64,000 nucleotides of DNA from Diatrype stigma (Eukaryota > Ascomycota > Sordariomycetes > Xylariales > Diatrypaceae), in NCBI GenBank assembly GCA_022225965.2, contig JAKJXP020000121.1, positions 57,130 to 121,129 of the forward strand. The letters are read 5' to 3'. This document shows positions 48,035 to 61,929 of the stretch, one piece after another. A program made the translations under genes and the position numbers. Numbering within the stretch: the stretch's first letter is position 1; every line of letters starts with the position of its first letter. Below the pieces are notes generated by a model that worked only from the letters and a program-made list of their open reading frames with translations, had not been told where the DNA came from and made no database searches.

Positions 48035-49223
48035 ACCCCCCTAAACACCACCCACCTGGTATTACTCTAGACACTGCGCGTTATAGAGGGTTGTTCCTCA
48101 GGATACCAAAACGTCTCATGTCGAGTATGCCGCTATATATGACTGATACTTCCTGCAAGTTTATCGTACAAAGGATAGCGCCATATATCACCAATACCTA
48201 GATTGTCGGTTTTCACGCAAGACAAGAGGCGCATTTCGAGGCTCTGGTACCAAGGGTTTAGTTCAGTAGTGCGAGCAAATACGGTCAAGTTTTGGTGGAA
48301 TTGTATGGATTGTTGACTGCGTAGGACTCCCTTTGACGCTTCCTATTTCCCATCATGGTCGGCACCAGATGAAACTCTGTAGGCGATGATACGTTGATAT
48401 TGGCGAAATGGTGTACTTCATAACAGATAGAAGTGTCACTTCAAACCATTATAGGGTTGGAATCACAGGTCTATATGTAGCTTAAGACACCAGAGAGCAT
48501 AACTAGCAGGTATTCAACTACGTTCACTTCAACTGTAGTCATCAGCACACCCCTTATTACAGTACTGCCCATCACCTCCGTCTTCCATCTGATGTCAGCT
48601 TGAAAATGCTGTGCTTCACGGATTAATCGATGCTCGTGGAAGGACCAAACGAACTAACAGACCAGAACTACCTGAAGGAACTTGCTCACACCCGGCCTAT
48701 CCGTTGTATCTAGTTCTATGTCTAGTAGTTGCCTACACACACCGGTCTCAGGTCTCGGGCAAGAGGTCCGGTCTTCTATACCTACACATAGTCTGCTGAG
48801 CTGCAAGAATACGATGACCACCGCGCCGCCGCCACCGTTACCTGGTCGTCATCAAAGCGAATGGTCGTCAAACCAGCTAAGCTTTTTGGTTGAATTGACG
48901 TTGGTGTGGGGGCAGAGAAAGAACAGAGGGCCAACTGGCCAAAATTGGCCCGAACAAGAGAGTAAAACAAGAAATGAAGGGGAAGAGACCGAACGAAACG
49001 ACGCCAGCAACTCCAATGCTATGCCTCCATTACTGCCATCCATTCCGGCGGAAAACAAACAACCAAACAAGCGCGTCATTTCCGTGGTAAGCTCCTAATC
49101 CGAGTGCCTTTTCCTCTAATACATCCGAGCTTCTGATGCTCTAAGCTACAAATCCGACGCCGCAATGTGCCCTCGTGAAATCGTGCGGTGTGGTAACGGT
49201 AGGGTAGAAGGGCATGAACAGAA
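48035..49223. other. Convergent 3' intergenic region
   Basis: 1.2 kb between the F-box-like gene and the 3' end of the deubiquitinase gene. A few open frames near 48680-49100 lack any recognisable features; nothing else seen. Confidence 0.5.
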
Positions 49224-52200
49224 TCAACGCCCGTCATAGAGCTCACGCTCAACTTGCATGCCAAGGTCTGCTATGCTTTCCATCTGCTCTGACGAGGCGA
49301 CCGAGTTCTCCCATTCTTGAAGTTATCAGTCATAGTCCAGGGTACCTGTACTAGAATCGGTCCACCTACCAGAGCCGTCCTCTTCCAGTTCATCGACAAC
49401 GAGCCTATTCATCGATTCCAACACGGCTGTTAAGCAGTTAGTTCCGTTCACCAACCTAGAAATGTTTGGACCGGGGGGTTGCTCTTACTATCACGAAGCT
49501 CTTGGAACCGACCGTCGAGTTCATCATCCACGTCCTCCTCCAGGTTGAAGTACGCTTCGCACACTTTGATGACCTTGTCTAAGGGAAGTACTGTCTCCCT
49601 TGCGGCTTGGGCGGCCCGAGATACATACGTATCTCGAAGATACTCGAGGCAAGCGATGCCAAGCTTCCTGGCCGCCTGGTTCATGGCACGCGATCTCTCC
49701 AACCCGCCGTTAGTATCGCCAAACGCTGGCGAAGGGCCATGTCTCAACAGTTTCTCCTGGATAAACGTCTCGACTTCGCAACTAAGAGTACGATCAATAC
49801 ATCCTAAGAGCCCTGGAGCCCATTCTGAGAGGTTCTGTAGGCTTTGAATCTCAACGGACTCGCCAGCCCCGCCTGTGTTTTCGTCGAAAACATCTCGTTG
49901 GAACTCGAAGAATGATCGTCCTTCCGGGTTCTGCAAGTCTTTGCATTGGACACTGATGTGTCGTATGAGATGGCGAACTAAATCAGGCTCAGTACAATTG
50001 CGGCAGTAGGTAACGGCTACGCGCAGATAGGGGGAAACCATATGGCCGAGGATCCCTCCCGATATTCCGACTTTGAGAGTTGTGAAGACCAATCTAGCCA
50101 TGAGAGGACTTAGGCCCATCAAACGGGTGATAATGGAGTCGGTTTTGACAGGGTTCTGGTCAATCTGGATTAGCTTTTCTAGGAATATCCCCCCGGCCTG
50201 GTTTCTTCCCCATTCTCTGTGTAGAAGGTTGACCTCGTCTACCGTAAAAGGGAGGGTTCCCTCTGAGGCCATCACGTATCGCCCACAGCTCTGTTCAGGA
50301 ATCAAGGCTGGCTCCAGTTTGGGATCCATGACATTAAGCAGGGCATCGATTAGGCTGATGATGTTATCATAATTCGGCGGTCTTGTGGCCATTCTCCTAG
50401 ACATGGTAGTGAGCATCTTGGCATATTGCAACGGAAGATCGAAGCTCAAATCGGCATATATGATCATAATAACCTTGGCTAGGAAATCGTGTTCCAGGAG
50501 TGCGGCTGCCTCCAGCTGACCAAGTTGTGCAAAGGCCGTCAAAGTCCCGAAGAATTCGGGCCAAGCACGCAGGGTGTTATGGAATGTTTCCCAGAGCTTC
50601 GAGAACATGTCCACCGCCTGCATTATGATAGTTTCTTCTTGGCCCAAGAGACGAATGTCGTCGTCTTTAGCGTTCAGCATACCGTAGTCTTCGGCATAGT
50701 TGACTTTGATGCTGCTGAGGACAGTGATGAGCATATATGCTGTCTCTTGGCGAACAGCTGACTCGGGATTTTTTTGAAGCAAGTTCCGCAAGGCCTCGGT
50801 TCGTTGGTGTAGGTACTCGAAGTAAGCGTAACAGCATTGGGGACACCGGTGACAGACGTGATTCAGCGTCCTCTTCAGGCAATCGAAATCAGGAAGCTCC
50901 TTGGCCCGGGATGCTACCTGGTCGAGGTGACCAAGCGCCACCTGCATTGCCTTGTTCTCTGCTCTGTGGTCGTCTTGCGCGCACTCGCTACCCCACACAT
51001 GCGTGAGCACCTTATGCACGAAGGGTATATGGCTCTGATCATGCAAGCAGTGACGTTGCACAATCCCCCAATTTTCTTCCTTAACCTGAGTCGCTAGCCG
51101 GGGAGGGAGGTCACAGCGCAAGGGGCCCGCTTCACCAGACGTCTGCAGGACGTCCTTCTCTTTCTTGAGGGCAGATGATCGCTGATAGAACAACATGTAG
51201 GCGCTGTACACTCTCTCATACGTCCCTCCGGTATCGAAATGGGGGCGGAAGTCAGCCCCGCCGAAACAAGCGCCTTCTATCATTGTCGGGTCCCACGAGG
51301 TCACTAGGTCGTCATTGAACTCGACCCAGGATTCTTTGTCGTTCAGGTTTGGTCGTTCGCGGATGAAGGAGTAGTAATGGCCAGTTTCCGCTGTTCCTGA
51401 GTGCACCAGCACACCTACGAGCTCAAACACATCGGGCTCGCTGCCGTCAGTCCCGCTTAGATGCTCGATGGTATATGGCTGCATGTCGATTTTCGCAGGA
51501 AACGCAAAGTAGTCGTTGATCTTATTCCGCTGCAAGGTCTTGAGATTGAACTCGAACCGTTTCAAGTGGAAAATCAGATTATCGGGAATCTCCTTCAGGC
51601 ATGCCCTGTGTTGCCTGTCAGTATTTGGTTCCAAAATAGGGCAACGTAGCACTTGTACTCTACTGACCTTTTGACTGCATCGACATGTCGATCGCATTCG
51701 GAGCACTTGTATTTATTCTCTGTACTCCAATCAGTCCAAGACACAATATCACACTTTGGGTTGGTGTAACTTACCTCCTTCCATTATCTCGCCATCCACA
51801 TATGCCTGCAGACTTTCTTCTAGAGTCGTTTTACCCTTGATATCGCATTGGATGGCGGAGAAGGGTTCGATCCGCTCGGAGATGTGTTCGCATTCCTTCG
51901 ACTTGACCTGCTGAACAAGATGACCGCCATAGTAAGACCGAAGCTTCTTCTTGGTGTTTTCTGAAGGCATCTGCGATTCCCATCTATCGAAGAGCAGGTT
52001 GTAGAACTCATCTACGTCCATTTGATTATGTATGTCAAGAGGCGTTTCCTCGTAAGTCACGATCTGGCCTACACACACCTGTGGGTCTATAAAGCGTCTG
52101 CGGCTGTCTTGGAGAGCGGCAAAAAGAGACTGAGTCTCACCCAATAGCTGGCAAGCCCGCGGGTTGGAAACGGGAATGTTGAGCATGAAGCGGCGGAAGC

Positions 52201-55200
52201 TAACATTCATGAACAACTGTGTGAAGAGGGAATTCAAGTAGCAGGTGTTTGAGAGATTTCTTAGGCCAGCATATCCACACGGTGATCGAATAGCCTTGGA
52301 TCTGTCGAACAACTGGGGGAGATCATAAGGATAGGGCTCTTCGTCATCGGCGTTACAATACGGTGTGAGCCGCTCTAGATCGCGAAGCAGTACTATCAAC
52401 TGTGTTCGTTCATTCTTTACCAGAGCAAAAATGATCTCATAGAGCATGCTCCGAGATTGAGGGTGGAGGACGGCATGTGGGACCAGAGGACCATCTTCGT
52501 ACTGGGGCGGGAAAAGATGTCGCGACAGAATCCTCTTGGAAAAACTCGGGGTGAACCGCATCATCTTGCCCTTTGTGCACATGTATCTAATCCCATGATA
52601 CAGTATGGTGATCAGACCGTGTGATATAACGTCGACTCTCTCTGGATGAGTAATGTCCTCCGTCGACGTATGAGACATGAGGAGTCCCCCGCACTCTGCC
52701 AAACAGGCGGGTAGGTCAACCTTGGGGGATTCTGCTTCGACCAGCTTCCTCAGAAGCTGCAAACATAGAGTCAACACCTCTTCACATTTGAATGGTTCAG
52801 CTACAGCTCGAGGGAGAAGCTCCCATGCTGTAGGCCAGAACATCTCTGCAAAATCGACCGCTCGCACGCCAGAAGGCCCGCTATTGTAGTGACTTTTGCT
52901 GCTGATGAGTTTCAGGATACTCCTTCTTACGACTGGTCGAGTGTCGAACAGCAGGAGCTCCTTGGTGACATCTTGGACCTTAGAGCTACCTTGAAACACG
53001 GACCAGAACTCTTGGCTTTTTGCGCAGGATTCGAGCATCGCTTCAAAGGTACGTCGAATGAGCTCAAGACTTGCTTGACTCGGTTGGGCTGCCAGCGTGC
53101 CCGTCAATATTTCCAGTAGCCGCTGTTGGAGGGTAGGACTGAGCAACTGAGAAACTGAAGAAATAGCCATTGACTCTATACTTGGTTAGTATCACGCAAC
53201 CTAATTGGCACAGGATTTCATACCTTTCAATAGTTGAACGTAGTTATCTACGAGCTGAAAACTCAACGCCGTCCGCATGTCCTGACTAGAGCATCGCTCG
53301 ACCATTTCAGGATCGCAGATCGCTGCAATAATCAGGGACAACCCCTTGACTAGTGCGTCTTCTTGCTCTGCGGTTGCAGATTTCTTCTGCTGTTCGCTGT
53401 TCTGAGTCGATATTTGGGACACAGTAATCTTGAGCCTCCGGGTGGCCAGATATTCGCGTAGCGCGTGAAGAGCATACAGGCATTTGAAAGGTTGTCCCAA
53501 GGGGAACAGGTCCCGGTAAGTCGTAGTGGAATTTTCGATTACACCGAGGATGGAATCGTCAGCTGGAAGTCTAATCAGAAACTGATATATCTGTAATGTC
53601 TGTTAGTACATCCGCCATGGACACAGCACACGCGAACTTTACCTCTCCTGCTAAGTTTTCCTCCATGCTCAAGTACTCCCACAAGTCTCCAAAATGGCTT
53701 AGGATCTCGATGTCCAATGGTGAAGCACCGGGCCTGATGCGTACAGGTGAAGTTGCGACCCCAACCTCCTTCTTTACCAAGATCAATCCGTTACGGATGT
53801 CAAGATCCTCGATGGTTTTGCAGATATCCGTTTCTAGCGGAGTCAAGGGCTGGCCGCGGTAATAGAGTCGGTAATTCTCAAACTCGGTAACCTCCCGTAG
53901 GCTTGTAAGCAGGCACGAGACAGTGTTTCGAAGGCCTATATCCAGGGGCTTCACATCGCTTTGCTCATCGCCGTCGAACGACTGGTATTTTAGACCGGCC
54001 GATTCTCCTTCGACGGAGCTTGGACTGTGCAACATCAGGGATCGCAGATCAGGGGCTGCAAAGTGCGATCTACTTTGTACACTCCTTAGGAGCGTCTTCA
54101 AGACCTTCAATGATCTCGTGAATTGCAGTTCCTGTTCTTTCTGCTGGTCATCGGTGGCCACGATAACCATAGGTTCATCGTCTCCGCTTGCTGTTCCATC
54201 ACTAAAGGCCTTCAATTTCAAGGCAGACAACTTCAGTTGTTGCAAGCATCGTCTGACAAGGGTGAAATGAACCTTTCGTGCACGGTGCAGAGGAAAGGAG
54301 AGGATCGACTTGCTGTCCACGTAAATTTCATTTACAAGCGTGCCTATCGCGCGGTCTTCAATGGTCTGGGGAGGCGCCGACAAGATCATCTGCCATAGGA
54401 GTTCGATTCCCGCAGTCTGGAGGCTCCCTTCATCATCGAGAATGATCCCATTCGGTGCGTTCGCAAGGGGTACAATGGCTTCCCGTACGAATTCGAGGCA
54501 GCCGGCACAATAACATGATCGAGGCAATTTCGGTAGATATTCTTGCAAGCAGGTCTCTAGGAAGGGATTTCCTACCCGCGTTCTCTGAAGAACGGTGATA
54601 AGGTCTTCCCAGCCAACTCGTCTATCTTCCGGGCAAGTCACATCGGTTCCTACAAGCAGGTTCCAGAGGCGTTGTCCAAGGTCTGAATCGATTGTGGGGC
54701 CGTGCTCCACGATCAGCTTTTGTATGTACCTGCGGCGCGCGGCATTCACTGGGTGCGCATATACGGGCGAAAATCCGATAGCCTTCGCGGCTGAGGTGGT
54801 AGCGGCAAGGTCATCGATCAGAAGTCGCGCGAAATCGTGCTCAGAGACCAATGATGGCAACTGTAGAGTCGGGCCTGTCAGTAGGCATAGCGCCTGCAAG
54901 CTCCCTGAAGTCGTTCGGGACTTCTTTGCGACATCCTGAACGCAACTTGAAAAAATCTCTTGGCGCGCTTGCGGGTTGGCTGCGTAGCTGATGACGTCCC
55001 TTAGCTTTCCCAGGGCATAGGCCTGGATGTCTGGGAATGCGATAGATGATTGCGACCCGTAGGTTGAAGACTCTTGGAGCAATCGCAAAAAGAGCCTGTA
55101 GAGAATCGTAGGAAACATCATTGGCTGCACGTTATATTTTTGTTGAAATCCCATGATGATCTTATCACAGAAATCCCGCATTGAAGCATTGAAGCCGTCG

Positions 55201-57317
55201 ATTGGGAGACTATCCAGCTTCTCGCACACGTAGCAAAGGCTTTCAAGATCAAATAGATGAAGGATCTTCAGCATCATGCGAACCAGTGCATCCGCGATCC
55301 TAGGGTCCTGAGTAGAGGTGACTGTTTGCCACCACAGGTCCGTATGTGTCGGGCTGTATGTCTGGGTGACCACCAAGAAACCAATGATGTTGGCGCTCTC
55401 GAGGGTGATCTCAGGGTGACAGGTAGATCCCAGAATGTACTCGATGATTCCAGTACTCACGAGGTAACTTGAGAAATAACGAAGAAAGACCAGTCGCGAA
55501 TCGCTATCGCCCTCGCCCCTTTCTAACGCATCTTGATAGCGCTTCCACAGAGCGACCAGCTCATTACACATGCAGGTCGCTGCGGCGACGCGGAGCTGCA
55601 TCTGCCGTGATCTGACCAAGCTACACCATATTTCCAATTTCCACTCCTGTATGATCGCTTCCAAAGTAAATCCCAGGGGGACCTCTGGGTGCTTTTTCAG
55701 ATGATCTTCGAGTAAGTCCTTAGCTCCGTCAATGTCGCTCTCACTGCCATTTCTGAGGACTGTTATGAGGATCGTGCTGAGGTGGGTGAGTAGATTAGGC
55801 GTGTGGTCGGCCGAGAGATGGTTGCTCGATTTCTCAACTATAGCGGCCAGGGTAGTGGAGGCCATCTCGAAGAAACCCAGCCCACATTCGAGATTGCTTT
55901 TTAGTCGATTGGTAATAGCTTGGGAACTCGATGCAGGGTATGATGATCTTTGACATGTGTGCATTGTGACCATACACGCAAATCTGGAGCTCTTATAAAG
56001 TAAATCGACCATCTTCTTCGGGAAGCGGGCCATTGATTCTCGCTGGAGATCTAGAAGCCGATTGACCTCTACTAGGTAACCGGCAGGACCGGGTCGGAAA
56101 GCGCCGAGTAGTTTAAAAGCGTCGTCTTGAAAGTCTGATGCACTTCCATTAACACTTCCACTGACTACATTGTCATCCCATATGACAGTTGCCATGAAGG
56201 AGATGAATCCAGGGGAGAGGAGATCTGGTTCAGGTGAGTCCTCTGTCACATCACTCAATGTGCGGCAGTCTATAGCAACCATGACCCCTGAGACCTTGGC
56301 AGCTGAGAGATATAGCTTCCGGAGAAGATCTCGGCTACCTCCCACACGGAAACGTCCAAGCCTAATTCATGAGAAAATCAGCAAGCTCCAGTGTCACCCT
56401 AGGATGTGTTGACTAACCTCCTGACAATCTGAGATAATAGCTCAGGTAATATTTGCCAAAATAGGCGGTTCTCCAGGTAGGCTTCCATAACGACAGAGTA
56501 AAACTCAACATGCGCATAACTCGCAATCTTACTTATCCAACTATAGAGGTTCTGGACGACATCTTCGAACTCCAGGGGTTCTGAAACATAGTTAGACAAG
56601 CTCTCCACTGCGGGCAAGTGTATACTGACCATGTTGAAAATAATTTATTAGGCGGCGAAGGGTATCATGAGTGGCTTCCGCTGGGGCGCGGTAAGGGAAA
56701 TCAGCTAGATGGGCAGCAAGCTGGGCTGCCTGTCTGTCATCAAATTGCATGGCTTCTGGTTCATTATGCATAGCCTCAATTTCATCGTCGTCGTCGTCTT
56801 CGATGGATATGACTGGAACTTGGGGGCTCGCATGGCTAGGTTCTAGTGGGGAAGAGGCCTCATCGGCGATTGCCTGCTTCATTCTTACTCCTGCCTCCTC
56901 GACGCCGGCCTTGATAATATCTGGGCGAAACTTTGCAGGTGTAGGGGAGGTGGGAGACGCGGGGGTAGCCTCGAGGCTGTCAGCATTCCTCAGATTTAGG
57001 GTGACCCGGCTCGATACGGGTTCCGTGGGCTGTTCTGGTCGAGCTGGGGTGCTCGGGAGCACGGGCTCCGACTCGGGTTCGGGGGAATCGATCTTCATAT
57101 TAGAATCGGATGCACTGGCGGAGGCTGCGGTCGGGTCGTCCTGGGATTTGACGGTGTCGACGGATCTACTGCGGGAAGCGGAAGAAGGGGAGGTTCGGCG
57201 GCGTTTTCTAGCAGAAAGGTCGTCTTGATCGTCGTAAAAAGGGTTAGGTCGCGTAGAGCTTAGCTCAGAAGAGAGGGCTCTTTCTCGCGACTCAGAAGAT
57301 CTTGAATCTTGATCCAT
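49224..57317 (-). CDS. Giant USP-family ubiquitin carboxyl-terminal hydrolase
   Basis: Cysteine protease that removes ubiquitin from proteins; large multidomain type comparable to USP9X/USP34 and their fungal relatives. Predicted 2560 residues, nine minus-strand exons: 57317-56630, 56607-56418, 56361-53643, 53590-53224, 53175-51775, 51719-51668, 51605-49489, 49426-49370 and 49315-49224, all in frame. The first about 220 residues are disordered and acidic. A long helical-repeat scaffold leads to the catalytic domain. The Cys box GLRNLSNTCYLNSLF has Cys1633 and the His box ETGHYYSFIRE has His1882, with WVEFNDDLVTSWD after it. A CxxC zinc-finger half (YKCSECDRH) sits at the exon 5/6 region and LIFHLKRFEFN is the canonical USP strand. 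The frame-exact junction VDAVK-RACLKEIP supports the intron calls. Both catalytic residues are present, so it is predicted active; substrates are unknown. Confidence 0.95.
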
Positions 57318-59786
57318 CTGGCTGTTGGTGCAAATGGTAGGCGTAAGAATGCTGGAGCTCCAGGCAGAGCTTGGGAGGTTCGCGCGAGAAGTCTCGGCGG
57401 CTGGCAGGTCCCAGAATCAGCATCTGAGTTGGATGAAAGGTGCAGGTTCAGGTTATGCGGGCAGGCGGGGTAGTGTATGGAAGAACCGAATGGGGGAGAT
57501 TATAGGAATACAGTAGATAGAGAAGCAGGAAGAAGCCGAGAGGGAGATTGGTAGCCTTGTTCCTCAGCTTCTTTGAATGGAAAATGTGGTCTTTCGAGGT
57601 GCAACGAAAGACGCAGATGCAGATGCAGATGCAGATGCAGACACAGACACACCACACGCTCTGTCGGTCGACGTAGCTTTGGTGATTTGCAACGAAATGA
57701 TGCAGGCAAGTGGGCTTTTGGAGAAGCTCTCCGGTACTTTTTTTAGAGGTTGACTAGGGGTAGGTGCCGTAGGGGGGACGTTATTGGTGCTAAGTGGGGG
57801 CGGGGCAAGTGGTTCACTCAGCCGGGTACCTACAACGCCTACGGATAGGTTATAGGGCAGGCATTCACCGGGCGGTTGTAGCCCGTAGCCTTAGTCTTAG
57901 GCTCTTAGCCTGCCGCCTGGTTTGTGGGTATGTGAATCACCGAGGTGGGTAGGCAGCCTTAGGGTATGTAGCTGCTATGTAGGCATGGGTTGGAGGAATG
58001 CAGGAAGGCTGTAGATGAGCCGGTTCAGCATGCACGAAGGGGGGCGTAGGTATGAGAAATGGCCATGTACGTACGTGTATGCATGTATGTCTGTATCTGG
58101 GGGAGAGCAGACAGAAAGACGATCAAAGGCAGGCGAGAGAAGAAATTTGCTCCTACCTTCTGTTGACAGTATAAGGGTCTGACGGTCGACGAAGTGAAGC
58201 TGTATGCAGGGTTGGTGAATGGACGTGGATGAATAAATGGAATGAAGGGCCAGCTTGTAAATAGAGCAGTAGAGGTAGGCAGGCACCGCCAATGATGAGC
58301 GGAAACCGAGTGTGAGCCAGTCACGTCACATACCTACCCAGGCTGCCCGGCTGCCAGGTAGGTACAATTGACAAGCACCTCTCTTGGTCTATGTATGTAT
58401 GTATGTATCTACTACCTATGTATGTAGCAACATGCACCTGGCAAGCTCTAGGTTTTGGCCTATCTCTATATGCATGATAGATCCTTGTAATCATTGACAA
58501 CCTATACCTACATATACATTTACCGGGTAATATCTACATGTGGATGGAGAGATGTTCAATACCACCTGGCGGGTATGGAGGTAGGTACCTAGTAGACTGG
58601 AAAGCTGGTTAAGAGCTTAACATTTATGATGTTCCATACCTACCAAGTATGGTAAATATCAAGGCTAAGCACCTATTACCAGGTAGGTAGGTATGTATAC
58701 CTACCTAGATACCTTATGGCATTCCATGGAATCTTGCCCTGCATTTTGCATGCCACTTCAATGCTAGAGCCCAGGGTGTTCATAATACCCTTTATTTATA
58801 ATAACCTTAGCTGATGCATAGACCCGACTTATGTATGTATTGATGTCTCTAGGAACTGTGTACCTAGGTACTATGGTACATTGCCTGCCCTGCACTCCAT
58901 AGAACAGGGCCTGGTATAGGCAGGGTGCTAAGTGCTTTATCAACCTTGAAGTGCGCACACCCGCGATTTGAATCTCTTGTCCATGTGTAAAGCCCCATGA
59001 TGACGTTATAGTTAGCTAATGTGTAGCCCAGGTTGAAATGTCAACTTGCCGGTCTTAAAGCTTACAGTTCTACATACCTACTTACCTAGTACCTAGTTTA
59101 GTAGTCAGGTACAGTACGTTAGGGTTAGGTAGGTGGCGGGCACTTACACACTGCATGTAGGTATTGATTCACATGTGCAGCTACCTACCTAGGTACCTAG
59201 GTATTACACTGTTCTTGTAAGAGGGATTATCCATTGCATTACCTACCTACATACCTGTCTCTTAACTAGGCACTAGGTATATACCATGTTTACGTAGTAT
59301 TTCATGACGAAGATGTTGTCGGGTCTGTCCTAAAGTCGGATCTGTCCCGAGGTTGAAGCTATGACCATCCTTATATGTACGTTATATACAGTTAGTTTGA
59401 CGCTAGAGACCATTACGGACTTCCATTATATGGCCAATTTTGCTTGAAAGTTAAGGTTAGAGCATACCTAGTACCTTCTAACTCAAAACTCAGCATGAAA
59501 GTATCTCCAGGCTAGATGCTATCTTGACCTGCCTAGGTCTTTACCTGCCTAGGTATCTGAAGAGTTCGGGCAAGCATTCAGAAGATCAACATGATTCATG
59601 AAAGTCACATACTATTATCCTGATGATATCTGCCTATTTCTAGCTACATCACAAAAGAATTCGAGTCTTAGGACCAGGCCATAAAGTCTTGCAGTGCGCA
59701 CTACCCGACTGCATCAGTTGCCTAGTATCACACATTTCAATCCAATTCATACCCATAACCAACCACCACGTTGGGTACTTTGAAGA
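57318..59786. other. Divergent intergenic region, repeat-rich
   Basis: 2.5 kb between the deubiquitinase start and POP3. It holds a GCAGAT repeat (57613-57640) and an ATGT tract near 58391-58408. Dense TACCTACC/AGGTAGGT motifs at 58330-59280 include self-complementary CCTAGGTACCTAGG around 59189-59202. No coding evidence. Confidence 0.5.
57613..57640. repeat. GCAGAT hexanucleotide repeat
   Basis: More than four tandem GCAGAT units, continuing into GACACA repeats. Confidence 0.9.
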
Positions 59787-60683
59787 ATGGACAAAAAGAA
59801 GAGGTTACTATACCAATTAGACACGCCCTATTCGTCTGTCTCATGGTAAGTGTGAGGTGAAAGGTGACGGTCTACAGTGCTTTATTAACAAGCGTTGTGG
59901 TAGGCCGATGGTAGCTCTTGAAGACCAAGATACGATATTGGAACTTCTATGCGGGTAAGTTGCAAAGAAGCCGAGAAGATGGGTAGCCGTCTTCAAGGAG
60001 AGCTGGCCTCATGACCCCAATGAATCAGCAAGGTCCTAATCAAACGCCATAGCCTACTTGCTCCTCTGGGTCAATACCGAGCGCAGCATGTCATTGCTTC
60101 TAAAGGCCGTCGGGACAGCAAACGGAAACGGAAGGATTCCAAAAAGTCGGCCGAACCTACTGCACCTGTTCCAACTCCACCTGTTCCAGAGCTCCGGTCA
60201 TATGTAGACATCGGACTGTCTACTATTACCCGTCGTCTGCAGGAGTCGGCAGCTGCAAAGGGTCAAAGTGATGCTCCATCGGAAGACCAAACAACTAAAA
60301 CTTGTCCCGTATGCCCTTACTCAGCTATCTTCGTGGCCCGATCAGGACAACCAAACGTGCTCAATACTCATCTACCTCAAATGGTTGCGGTAGCATCTAG
60401 GGCACATCCTGAGCAGCTACCTGTCCGGCTGGTTGGACTCTCAAAGGCCTGTGAAGAGCGTCTATCTCAATCACTAGGTATTCCGCGTGTATCTTGCATT
60501 GGGATTCATCACAACGCCCCCAACTCCAAGCCATTGATCGATTTCACTAGACACCATGTCCCTATCGTTGATATACAGTGGTTGAAAGAGGCAGGGAAAC
60601 CTGAACACCGTGAAACCCATATCAACACTATAGAAAGTACGATAGGGGTTAAGAAGCAAGTCACTCGAAATCCCCAAAATTAA
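59787..60683 (+). CDS. POP3: RNase P/MRP subunit Pop3
   Basis: Protein subunit of the RNase P and RNase MRP ribonucleoproteins (tRNA 5' end and rRNA processing, nucleolus). Exons 59787-59845, 59904-59954 and 60029-60683 give 254 residues, with GTAAGT donors at both introns. The N-terminus has the fungal Pop3 signature LDTPYSSVSWP followed by DQDTILELLC and a basic RRDSKRKRKDSKKS patch. A proline-rich linker leads to SYVDIGLSTITRRLQE. The globular L7Ae-like half follows: AIFVARSGQPNVLNTHLPQM, RLVGLSKACEERLSQSLGIP and VSCIGIHHNAP, ending HVPIVDIQWLKEA. Order and motifs fit the POP3 family. The exon 3 acceptor at 60028 is chosen because the alternative 4 bases downstream reads a stop. Confidence 0.9.
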
Positions 60684-61929
60684 TCCATGGGGGTTGAGAA
60701 GGCCTGGCCTAGCCTAACTTGGGCCAAGAATAGGGGAGGGGGAGACGACTGGGTCTCTTTGAGGTGTCTCTACAAGATGACACAACTGTCTGGGAATCAT
60801 TGGGTGCCCGGACAAGCACGTCGTTGTTGACTTCTACCTGAATCTGTACATAGGCACTTAGCCAATCTTTTCCTCAGACCCTTCAATGGATGCTATCTAA
60901 GTAGTAGGGCTTCTGCATAACAAGGTAGAAAGCGGAGGAAGGATGTCCTTTGTTAAGTATCGGACCTCCACGCTTGGGCATAAGGGGAGGAGTAGGTACA
61001 AGTCTGGGAAGCTACAAGACGCAGTTGCCGCGCCGAATATATGTTTAGGTAGCAGTTCCCAGCCTGATTCCTTCCTTCCATACACGAATACTCCTACATA
61101 CCTCCCAAGTTCTTAAATCAGTACATGCATTGGGGGGGTTTTTATCCATCTACTTAGGTCCTTACCTACTACTTTACATGGTAGTGGAAGTGAAACGCAC
61201 CCACGATCCTCTTCCATCATCCCGCCCATCCAGGAAACCCATTATCATCCGATTTTATTCCTACTTCTCTGTGCATGTTTCTCCCTCGAGTTTTCCCAGA
61301 TCAACTCGAGGGTGTCTCCAGGCATAGCTAAAGTAGGGATATTTCTTTCCTACACCCATCGCAAACATATCACTCTCGAGTAATGCAACCGTACTCATCA
61401 TAGGTACACCTGTGGACGTCGCCTCTCTCTCGGGAGCATTTGAGGTTCTTCTTGGGATACAACAACTAGGTGTCTCTCGATATTCTCGACTACCTTTCTT
61501 CGAGACGCTCCTTCTCCTAATACGAACTCGAGCAGACAAGTCAACCTCGTTGGTTCAGACAGATATCCCTTAGTCGAGAAGATCACCATCCCGTTTAGTA
61601 TCTGTCACATTCTCTTCCACGACCATTCGATTCGATACATTGGACCATTCCAGGCCAATAGCATCGGCATCCATTGATATTATTGCAAGTTAGTAGGAAA
61701 TGTATTACTGGAGACTATGCTGTGGGCATCTAACACGCTGCTTCGAATAGCAACTAGGCCACGCAAACCGTAGTCACTGACTTCACCCTTCGGTTTCGAT
61801 AGCGAAGGGGTTCTCAAGTTAGACAGATTCCAATCCACCGATCTCGGCGAATCATCACACCGTTGCCGATACTATCACTATCCAGAACGACTGTATTCGC
61901 ACATCTTAGACACTAAAATTCGTCTCAAG
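60684..61929. other. Intergenic, no gene recognised
   Basis: 1.25 kb after POP3. Contains only short frames. The last few hundred bases are probably the leader/promoter of the next gene; a TTCGGTTTCGATAGCGAAG hairpin lies near 61790-61808. Confidence 0.5.

Noticed and set aside
48682..49098. 138-codon plus-strand frame in the convergent interval
   Set aside because: Low-complexity, overlaps expected 3' UTRs of two genes, no supporting features.
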